DNA from: Acidobacteriota bacterium
GTDB taxonomy: Bacteria > Acidobacteriota > Thermoanaerobaculia > Thermoanaerobaculales > Thermoanaerobaculaceae
Assembly: GCA_027458945.1 (NCBI GenBank)
Contig: DAIDOU010000025.1
Span: forward strand, 1 to 5,021
Reading direction: 5' to 3'
Length of the DNA stretch: 5,021 bases
This document shows, piece by piece, positions 1 to 5,021 of this stretch. Position 1 is the stretch's first letter, and each line of letters begins with the position of its first letter. The notes under the pieces were generated by a model, which was not told the origin of the DNA, searched no databases, and saw only the letters and a program-made list of their open reading frames with translations. Both the position numbers and the translations under genes were made by a program.

Positions 1-283
1 TGCCCGGGTCGAGTCCGACGCTGAACGTGCCGTCGCTTTCCTTGCGGGAGAGGCAGCGGAAGGCGACCAGCGTGGTCGTGTGCTCGACGCCGGGCAGGGC
101 GGCGATCTCGCCGGTCACCAGCTCCTCGAGCCGCTCGTTGCGGGAGGTGCGCAGCACGGCGACCATGTCGTACTTGCCGGCGACCGAGTACAGCTCGTGC
201 ACACCCTCGCGCTCCATCAGGGTGTCGGCGACCGCGTGGAGCTGGCCGGGCTTGACGTTGATCAGGACGATCGCTTCCAGCAT
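1..283 (-). CDS. Stand-alone Lrp/AsnC ligand-binding domain protein (partial, 3' end off window)
   Basis: Reading leftward from the ATG at 283, the frame stays open for 94 codons to the window edge with no stop, so the C-terminus is missing. The product begins MLEAIVLINVKPGQ and continues with GVHELYSVAGKYDMVAVL and LPGVEHTTTLVAF. This is the alpha/beta pattern of the Lrp/AsnC C-terminal effector domain (RAM domain): an opening beta strand, a helix, the 'xGxYDxxxxV' strand-turn-strand around residues 38-47, then a second helix and the 'P.V..T.T' strand near residue 70. In full Lrp proteins a helix-turn-helix precedes this domain. Here a good Shine-Dalgarno sits directly before the ATG, so this is the single-domain form, which cannot bind DNA by itself. 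Proteins of this type assemble as dimers or higher oligomers and can bind amino acids or pair with full-length Lrp regulators; which applies here is unknown. The visible part already spans a full domain of about 75-80 residues, so only a short tail is probably missing. It is divergent from the YitT gene. Family assignment is confident; specific role is not. Confidence 0.88.
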   Translation of the reverse strand, partial: MLEAIVLINVKPGQLHAVADTLMEREGVHELYSVAGKYDMVAVLRTSRNERLEELVTGEIAALPGVEHTTTLVAFRCLSRKESDGTFSVGLDPG

Positions 284-287
284 CGTG

Positions 288-295
288 CACCTCCC
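288..295 (-). promoter_or_regulatory. Shine-Dalgarno for the Lrp/AsnC-domain gene
   Basis: On the minus strand GGGAGGTG lies 4 bases before the ATG at 283; its core GGAGGT is 5 bases away. This near-perfect anti-16S match fixes the start. It also argues that the protein really lacks an N-terminal DNA-binding domain, rather than being a misread full-length Lrp. Confidence 0.8.
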
Positions 296-369
296 GATGC
301 CAGGGTAGCAGCGGGCCGGGCCGCGGTGAAGCTTGGCAGGCCGCGGGCTTCGTGCCACCATGCGCAAAG

Positions 370-1254
370 ATGAAGCTCCCGGTCACGGCGCCGCAGGGAC
401 GGTGGGGGGTTGCGTTCGACTACGCCCAGATCGTGGCCGGCTCGCTGCTGGTCGCGGCGGGGACCAACCTCTTCTTCGTCCCCAACAACGTCGTCTCCGG
501 CGGCGTCACCGGCCTCGCGATCATCGCCCACCACCTCTTCGGGACACCGGTCGGCATGGTCGTGCTGCTCCTCAACGTGCCGCTGCTCTGGCTCGGGTGG
601 CGGTACGCCGGCGGCGTGCGGTTCTTCGTCAGGACCGTGGTCTCGGTGGTGATCATGTCGGCGGCGATCGACCTGTCGGCGGCGTGGCTCGTGCCGCCGA
701 CGCGCGACCGGCTGCTGGTGATCTGCTACGGCGGGCTGATGGACGGCCTCGGCATGGGCCTGGTCTTCCGCGGCCGCGGCACCACCGGCGGGACCGACGT
801 GCTGGCGCGCCTGGCGCACCGCACCCTCGGGATCGGGATCGGGCAGGCGTTGCTCGCGATGAACGTGGCGATCTTCGCCGGCGCCGCGTTCGTGTTCGGC
901 GCCGAGGCGGTGATGGTGGCGCTGGCGCTAGCGTTCGTGTCGGCGCGCGTGCTCGACCTCGTGCAGGAGGGGTTCTCCGCGGCGCGCGCCGCGCTCGTCA
1001 TCAGCGAGCACCACGACCGCGTGCGCGAGGCGATCCTCGGCCAACTCGGGCGGGGCGTCACCGTGCTCAAGGGCCAGGGCGGCTTCACCGGGGAGGAGCG
1101 GCCCGTCCTCTACGTGGTCGTCGCCCAGCACGAGACCGGGCGGCTCAAGCGGCTGGTGGCGCAGGTCGACCCGGCGGCGTTCGTCGCGATCACCCCCGCC
1201 CAGGAGGTGCTCGGCGAGGGGTTTGCGCCGCATGCGGGGGAGGACCCCGTCTGA
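370..1254 (+). CDS. YitT family membrane protein (DUF161 + DUF2179)
   Basis: This 294-residue product fits the usual YitT length of about 280-300. Hydrophobic segments lie near residues 18-37, 41-57, 61-80, 87-108, 115-133 and 156-190. Family signatures are visible: NLFFVPNNVVSGGVTGLA (33-50), LNVPLLWLGWR (68-78) and the GRGTTGGTDVLAR loop (135-147), which matches the conserved 'StGGtDilA' motif. From about residue 207 the protein is soluble and matches the C-terminal DUF2179 domain: GRGVTVLKGQGGFTGEE (228-243), then a 'vLYvVV...E..rLk' strand-helix and DPAAFVAITPAQEVLGEGF. It is an inner-membrane protein of unproven biochemical function; transport has been suggested for the family but I would not assign a substrate. 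The start is uncertain. An in-frame GTG at 352 would add MPPCAK, and neither start has a convincing ribosome site. I prefer ATG 370 because it puts a short basic segment before the first membrane helix. The gene converges with the protease gene. Confidence 0.9.
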   Translation: MKLPVTAPQGRWGVAFDYAQIVAGSLLVAAGTNLFFVPNNVVSGGVTGLAIIAHHLFGTPVGMVVLLLNVPLLWLGWRYAGGVRFFVRTVVSVVIMSAAIDLSAAWLVPPTRDRLLVICYGGLMDGLGMGLVFRGRGTTGGTDVLARLAHRTLGIGIGQALLAMNVAIFAGAAFVFGAEAVMVALALAFVSARVLDLVQEGFSAARAALVISEHHDRVREAILGQLGRGVTVLKGQGGFTGEERPVLYVVVAQHETGRLKRLVAQVDPAAFVAITPAQEVLGEGFAPHAGEDPV

Positions 1255-1305
1255 TCGGACCCCGGCCGTAGCCGGCCCCTGCGGCGCCGGCCGGCCGGGA
1301 AAGAA

Positions 1306-1334
1306 GACGGGCGGGGCATCGCGCCCCGCCCGTC
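1306..1334 (-). terminator. Intrinsic terminator of the tricorn protease gene, possibly bidirectional
   Basis: The arms at 1306-1317 (GACGGGCGGGGC) and 1323-1334 (GCCCCGCCCGTC) are perfectly complementary over 12 bp, with a 5-base loop (ATCGC). On the minus strand the stem is followed by TTCTTT, the T-rich tail of a Rho-independent terminator, starting about 20 bases beyond the protease stop codon. On the plus strand no T-run follows, so termination of the YitT transcript here would be weaker. The hairpin could still protect or end that mRNA, since it sits between convergent genes. Confidence 0.75.
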
Positions 1335-1354
1335 GTGCATCACCAAGACCGCGG

Positions 1355-4300
1355 TTACTGCCCTTGCGGCGGGTACGCCGGCGACAGCGGCGGCGGCGGC
1401 GGGAGCGTCATCGGGTTGGACTTGAGCTTGTCCATGATGTACGCGATCGCCCGCTCGAGCTGGGCGTCCTTGCCCGCCATCACGTCGCCCGGGAGGTTGT
1501 CCACCTCGATGTCGGGCTCCACGCCGTGGTTCTCGATGACCCACTCGGAGTGGAGGCCGTACAGGCTGTCCTCGGGGATCGTGACGTAGCCGCCGTCGGC
1601 GAGCGGCCAGTAGCCGCGGATCCCGCGCACGCCGCCCCACGTCCGCTCGCCGATCAGCGGCCCGAGGCCGTACTTGCGGAAGTAGTAGGGGAAGATGTCG
1701 CCGTCCGATGCGGAGTAGTGGTTGAGCAGGCACGCCATATAGCCGTGCACGAGCTGCTGCGGGATCGGGAACGCGACCCCCTCACGGTTGGTCGACATCC
1801 CCACGAGGACGCGGCGCAAGCGCTCGAGCACGATCTGGTCGATGAAGCCGCCGCCGTTGTAGCGGACGTCCACGATCAGCCCCTGCTTGCGCACCTGCGG
1901 GTAGAACTGGTTGATGAACTGATCCATCCCCTGCTCGTCCATGTCGGCGAAGTACAGGTAGCCGATCTTGCCGCCGGAGGCCTTCTCCACCACCTCGCGG
2001 TTGTGGTCGATCCACGCCTTCATGCGCAGGTTCAGCTCGTCGGCGATCGGCTTGACCGTGACGTCGCGCCGGTTCTTGCCGGCCGCGTCGTCGGCCACGG
2101 TGAGCCTCACCGTGCCGCCGAGCGTGTTGACGAAGAGGCTGTACGGGTCGGTCGGGAGCTTGAGCTCGTGCCCGTTGACCGCGAGCAGGTAGTCGCCCTG
2201 TTTGACGTCGATCCCGGGCTCGGTGAGCGGCGACCGGTAGCTCTCGTGCGTGTTGTCGCCCGGGTAGATCTTGGCGAAGAAGTAGCGGCCGGCCTTGCCG
2301 TCGACGCCGAAGTCGACGCCGAGCAGGCCGGTCGGCACGCGCTTGCCGTGCAACTCGTCGCCGCCGCCGACGTAGGTGTGCGAGTTGCCGAGCTCGCCGA
2401 GCATCTCGCCGATGACGTAGTTCAGGTCCTCGCGGCACGCCACCTCGGGAAGCAGCTTCTCGTACCTGGCGCGGATCTCCGGCCAGTTCACCCCGTTCAT
2501 CTCGGGGTTGAAGAAGAAGTCGCGCTCGAGGCGCCACGCCTGCTCGTACATCTCCCGCCACTCGGCGCGCGGGTCAACCAGCTCCTGCATGTGCGACAGG
2601 TCGAGCGCCTTGGCGGCCTCGCCCTCCGCCTTGCCGTCGCCGGCGGTGCCGACGATGCTGTAGGCGTCCTTGTTCTTGATCAGCGCGGCGGAGCCGTCGG
2701 CGCTCAACGCGTAGTCGTCGAGCGGGCTCGTCAGCACCGTGTCCTTGCGCTTGGCCATGTCGAACGAGTGCAGCTCGGGCTCCTCGCCGTGCAGCGCGGT
2801 CTCGAAGCTCCGCAGCGGCGTCGTCATGTAGACGAGCTTCCCGCACACCGCGCTGAGGTGGCCGATCTCGCCGGGCGGCACCGGCAGCGGGACGACCCGC
2901 CCGTCGAGGCCGGCGAGGTCGATGTGGATCGCAGCCGAGGCGCCCGGCTTCCACGCCTCGGACCTGTCCGTGTCCTTCTTCGTGTCGTCGCTCTTGATCG
3001 ACCCCTCGTCCGAGCGGGGCGCGAACGGGGACGGCTCGCCGGCCTGCAACGTCGCGACGTAGATGCCGGCCATCTTCAGCGTCGCGATGTTGAACTCGCT
3101 CTCGCTGAACACCGGGTTCTCGTGCTTGAGGCCGATGAAGTAGAGGTACTTCCCCTCGGGGTCGAACACCGGGCCGTAGTCGTTGGTCATCGCCCGCGTC
3201 ACCTGGGTCACCTGCGCCGAGGCGACGCTGTACAGGTAGACCGTCCGCATGTCGTTGTCGGCCGCCTTGCTGTAGGCGAGCCACAGGGCGTCGGGCGACC
3301 AGGAGAAGTCGTGCATCTCGGAGCGCGGGTCGTTGTCGACCTTCGTCACCTTGCGGTCGCCCACGTCGACGAACCACAGCGCGTGGTCGGAGTCGTCGAA
3401 GGTGATCTTCTTGCTGTCCGGCGACCACGTCGGGTCGTACAGGTATCCCTTGGCACGACTGGTCAGGATCTGCTCGGCGCCGCTCCCGTCGGAGGGACGG
3501 ACCGCGATCTCGGCCTCGCCGGTGCGGTCGGTGACGTAGGCGACCCATTTGCCGTCCGGGGACCACGCCGGGTCCTGCTCGCGCACGCCGGAGCTGGCCG
3601 TCAGGTTGCGGGTGTTGCCGTGCTCGGCGGGGACCGTGAAGATGTCGCCGCGGGCCTCGAACAGCGCCCGCTTCCCGTTGGGAGCGATGTCGAACGCCTG
3701 GATCGTCTTGCTGGCGTCCACCCAGCGCGGGCGGGTGCGCACGCCGTCGTCGGGGATGTCCACCGTGATCTTGGCGAGCTTCTCGGAGGGGAGGTCGAGC
3801 ACGTACAGCTGGCCGCCGCAGCCGAACACGATGCCGTCATCGCCCAGGCTCGGCCAGTCCACGTCGTAGTCCTTGAACTCGGTGACCTGCCGGAACTCCT
3901 TGGTCTTCAGACTGTACGCCCAGATGTTCAGGCGCTTCTCCGGGCCGCGGTCCGAGGCGAAGTAGATCGTGTCGCCGTACCACATCGGGTAGGTGTCGGT
4001 GCCCTTCCAGTCGGTGACCCGCTGGATCGCGTGCGTGTTGAGGTCGTAGATCCAGACGTCCTGCGCCAGGCCGCCGTAGTACCGCTTCCAGGTGCGGAAG
4101 TTGCGGAAGATGCGGTTGTACGCGATCTTCGTCCCGTCCGGGCTGAACGAGGTCACGCCGCCCCGCGGGACCGGGAACCGCGTCGCCGGCCCGCCGGCCG
4201 CGGGGACGAGGAAGAGCTGGCCGAACCAGGAGTTGTACGTCGTCCGCCGGGACAGGAACATGATCTGCTTCCCGTCGGGGGTCCAGGTCACGACCATGTT

Positions 4301-4711
4301 GTCGGGCCCCCAGCGCATCGGCGCGTCGGGCACCACGTCGGAGTGGAACGTCAGGCGGCGGACCGCGCCCCCCTCGGCCGACATGACGTACACGTCGGTG
4401 TTGCCGTCGTAGTTTCCGGTGAACGCGATCTCCTTGCCGTCCGGGGAAAACCGCGGCATCAGGTCGAGGCCGGCGTCGGCCGTGAGCCGCTGCGCCACCC
4501 CGCCGTTGCGATCGACCTTCCAGAGGCTGCCCCCGGCCGAGAACACGACCGTCCGGCCGTGAAGCGTCGGAAAGCGCATCAAGTCCTGCGCCGCCTCGGC
4601 GGCGGCCGGCAGCGCCAGCGCCGCCAGGCCGAGGGCGAGGGCGCCCACCAGGCCCGCCCACGCCTTCGCGCCGCGGCCGCTGCCAGAACAACCGTTGAAC
4701 TCCGTGCTCAT
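1355..4711 (-). CDS. Tricorn-type protease, secreted (S41B family)
   Basis: This 1118-residue serine protease should trim short peptides, as tricorn does downstream of larger proteases. Residues 1-40 form a signal peptide: a basic n-region (R13, K16), a hydrophobic core AGLVGALALGLAALALPAA, and an AEA|AQ cleavage site. Residues about 43-320 are the first beta-propeller and about 335-690 the second, with TolB/PD40-type blades (FSPDGK at 89-93, TPDGK 144-148, SPDG 190-193, SPDGK 384-388). A charged linker lies at 560-592. The C1 helical domain covers about 700-795, PDZ about 795-890, and the catalytic C2 domain about 895-1085. Catalytic residues are visible: S777-H778 in GNSHTYV, the oxyanion glycine in NGGG (952-955), the nucleophile S1002 in SASDGD, and E1060 in ENHG. 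The protein ends in a proline-rich tail (PPPPP at 1104-1108). Length matches the Thermoplasma enzyme (about 1070) plus the signal peptide. I chose ATG 4711 for its Shine-Dalgarno and normal signal-peptide layout; an in-frame ATG at 4759 would add 16 residues. The gene is monocistronic. Confidence 0.95.
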   Translation of the reverse strand: MSTEFNGCSGSGRGAKAWAGLVGALALGLAALALPAAAEAAQDLMRFPTLHGRTVVFSAGGSLWKVDRNGGVAQRLTADAGLDLMPRFSPDGKEIAFTGNYDGNTDVYVMSAEGGAVRRLTFHSDVVPDAPMRWGPDNMVVTWTPDGKQIMFLSRRTTYNSWFGQLFLVPAAGGPATRFPVPRGGVTSFSPDGTKIAYNRIFRNFRTWKRYYGGLAQDVWIYDLNTHAIQRVTDWKGTDTYPMWYGDTIYFASDRGPEKRLNIWAYSLKTKEFRQVTEFKDYDVDWPSLGDDGIVFGCGGQLYVLDLPSEKLAKITVDIPDDGVRTRPRWVDASKTIQAFDIAPNGKRALFEARGDIFTVPAEHGNTRNLTASSGVREQDPAWSPDGKWVAYVTDRTGEAEIAVRPSDGSGAEQILTSRAKGYLYDPTWSPDSKKITFDDSDHALWFVDVGDRKVTKVDNDPRSEMHDFSWSPDALWLAYSKAADNDMRTVYLYSVASAQVTQVTRAMTNDYGPVFDPEGKYLYFIGLKHENPVFSESEFNIATLKMAGIYVATLQAGEPSPFAPRSDEGSIKSDDTKKDTDRSEAWKPGASAAIHIDLAGLDGRVVPLPVPPGEIGHLSAVCGKLVYMTTPLRSFETALHGEEPELHSFDMAKRKDTVLTSPLDDYALSADGSAALIKNKDAYSIVGTAGDGKAEGEAAKALDLSHMQELVDPRAEWREMYEQAWRLERDFFFNPEMNGVNWPEIRARYEKLLPEVACREDLNYVIGEMLGELGNSHTYVGGGDELHGKRVPTGLLGVDFGVDGKAGRYFFAKIYPGDNTHESYRSPLTEPGIDVKQGDYLLAVNGHELKLPTDPYSLFVNTLGGTVRLTVADDAAGKNRRDVTVKPIADELNLRMKAWIDHNREVVEKASGGKIGYLYFADMDEQGMDQFINQFYPQVRKQGLIVDVRYNGGGFIDQIVLERLRRVLVGMSTNREGVAFPIPQQLVHGYMACLLNHYSASDGDIFPYYFRKYGLGPLIGERTWGGVRGIRGYWPLADGGYVTIPEDSLYGLHSEWVIENHGVEPDIEVDNLPGDVMAGKDAQLERAIAYIMDKLKSNPMTLPPPPPLSPAYPPQGQ

Positions 4712-4717
4712 TCGCGT

Positions 4718-4725
4718 CTCCCTTC
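4718..4725 (-). promoter_or_regulatory. Shine-Dalgarno for the tricorn protease gene
   Basis: On the minus strand GAAGGGAG precedes the ATG at 4711, with a 6-base spacer (ACGCGA). This supports 4711 as the start. The upstream in-frame ATG at 4759 also has a G-rich stretch before it (AAGGGGTGGA), so that start is not excluded. It would make an unusually long, arginine-rich n-region for a signal peptide. Confidence 0.65.
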
Positions 4726-4798
4726 GGTTCGATGACGAGGCCCGACCACGTTTCCTCATTCCACCCCTTCGAGTGACGCAAGGACTTCGAGGCCCGGA

Positions 4799-4833
4799 CC
4801 GTCCGCGGCGGCGACTCGCGCCGGCCCGGACGG
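4799..4833 (-). other. GC-rich hairpin in the tricorn mRNA leader
   Basis: The arms at 4799-4813 and 4819-4833 pair at 13 of 15 positions around a 5-base loop (ACTCG). The outer seven pairs, CCGTCCG with CGGACGG, are perfect. The hairpin lies about 90 bases upstream of the protease start codon. No T-run follows on either strand, so it is not a classical terminator. It may be a leader structure that stabilises the mRNA, or an operator-like inverted repeat. High GC makes chance stems commoner, but a 13/15 match is longer than the other chance stems I noticed in this gap. Confidence 0.45.
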
Positions 4834-4848
4834 CTCCGTGGCCTCAGT

Positions 4849-4854
4849 ATCATA
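4849..4854 (-). promoter_or_regulatory. Candidate -10 element upstream of the tricorn gene
   Basis: The minus strand reads TATGAT, five of six matches to TATAAT, in the only AT-rich patch of the gap (4848-4857). It would give a leader of roughly 130 bases that includes the hairpin at 4799-4833. No good -35 is seen 16-19 bases upstream. The same patch read on the plus strand gives CATAAT (4851-4856), so direction is not certain. Confidence 0.25.
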
Positions 4855-4884
4855 ATCCAGGCGCCGCAGGATCGAGCGCCCGGC

Positions 4885-5021
4885 CCTAGGAGCCTGTCGC
4901 GCATAGCGACGAAAGCGAGGGTCGCGATGGCGCCCGCTGGCAAGGCGGACAAGCGAAATGCCCGCAGGCGTAGCTGCAGCCTACGTCGAGGACATTTCGC
5001 GCAGGCCAACGCAGCCTGCGG
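4885..5021. repeat. Nested palindromic element, probably half of a dispersed repeat or mobile-element end (runs off window)
   Basis: The segment begins near CCTAGG (4885-4890) and contains stacked inverted repeats. GTCGC (4896-4900) pairs with GCGAC (4906-4910). CCGCTGGC (4934-4941) pairs at 7 of 8 with GCCTGCGG (5014-5021). GCGAAATG (4953-4960) pairs perfectly with CATTTCGC (4993-5000). GGCGTAG (4967-4973) pairs with CTACGTC (4981-4987) with one G-T wobble. The last three pairs are concentric around about 4977. Alternatively CCGCAGGC (4962-4969) pairs perfectly with 5014-5021. No gene fits here. This architecture resembles intergenic palindromic repeats or the structured ends of insertion sequences, but I cannot name a family. 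The right half is presumably beyond the window. Confidence 0.5.

Noticed and set aside
302..307. TACCCT on the minus strand as a -10 box for the Lrp-type gene
   Set aside because: It fits a loose TANNNT pattern, but the -35 region is poor and the implied transcript would start at or inside the Shine-Dalgarno.
333..1271. A 312-codon open frame on the plus strand overlapping the YitT gene in another frame
   Set aside because: The product is Arg/Ala/Gly-rich without motifs, while the alternative frame gives a full YitT protein with the expected conserved loops. It is a high-GC shadow.
1262..1300. GGCC/CCGG-rich self-complementary stretch just after the YitT stop codon as its terminator
   Set aside because: Several short alternative stems are possible (for example 1262-1266 with 1271-1275), but none is dominant and no T-run follows. 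It is more likely a by-product of GC richness.
1381..1402. GGC tandem repeat near the protease 3' end as a regulatory microsatellite
   Set aside because: It encodes the five-proline run in frame at the C-terminus and is simply the coding sequence of that tail.
1223..4735. A 1170-codon open frame on the plus strand, antisense to nearly the whole protease gene
   Set aside because: The minus-strand frame encodes a clear tricorn protease with all domains and catalytic residues. The plus-strand product is a low-complexity mix of V, R, L, H, D, E and A with no recognisable motif. It is the expected open mirror frame of a GC3-rich gene.
3837..5009. A 390-codon minus-strand open frame that covers the upstream region and overlaps the start of the protease gene
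   Set aside because: It is arginine- and proline-rich, has no recognisable domain, crosses the palindromic segment, and overlaps the well-supported protease N-terminus in another frame.

Overview
The window comes from a high-GC bacterium. The coding capacity is dense and codon third positions are mostly G or C. No single gene fixes the phylum. The secreted form of the tricorn-like protease (signal peptide present) suggests a cell with a periplasm or an export-oriented lifestyle rather than an archaeon. A high-GC, environmental, poorly cultured lineage is plausible but is inference only.

Layout, left to right. (1) Positions 1-283, minus strand: the N-terminal 94 residues of a stand-alone Lrp/AsnC ligand-binding (RAM-type) domain protein with no DNA-binding domain in front. 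The gene runs off the left edge. (2) Positions 284-369: a short divergent intergenic gap. (3) Positions 370-1254 (or from a GTG at 352), plus strand: a complete YitT-family membrane protein with a DUF161-type membrane part and a DUF2179 C-terminal domain. (4) Positions 1255-1354: a convergent gap with a perfect 12-bp hairpin followed on the minus strand by a T-rich tail, a good intrinsic terminator for the gene to its right. (5) Positions 1355-4711, minus strand: a complete 1118-residue tricorn-type protease (MEROPS S41B). It has a signal peptide, two beta-propeller regions, a helical C1 domain, a PDZ domain and a catalytic C2 domain with all expected catalytic residues. (6) Positions 4712-5021: a 310-base non-coding region. 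It holds the protease's Shine-Dalgarno, a strong leader hairpin, one weak promoter candidate, and at the right edge a nested palindromic sequence that looks like half of a dispersed repeat or mobile-element end.

The three genes do not form an operon: the first two diverge and the last two converge. The protease is a self-contained peptide-degrading machine, probably acting outside the cytoplasm. The Lrp-type domain is probably a small amino-acid-sensing or regulatory-partner protein. The YitT protein is a membrane protein of unproven function. I do not see a new multi-gene system. The observations most worth a second look are the exported tricorn with a substituted specificity-pocket position, and the truncated palindromic element at the right edge.
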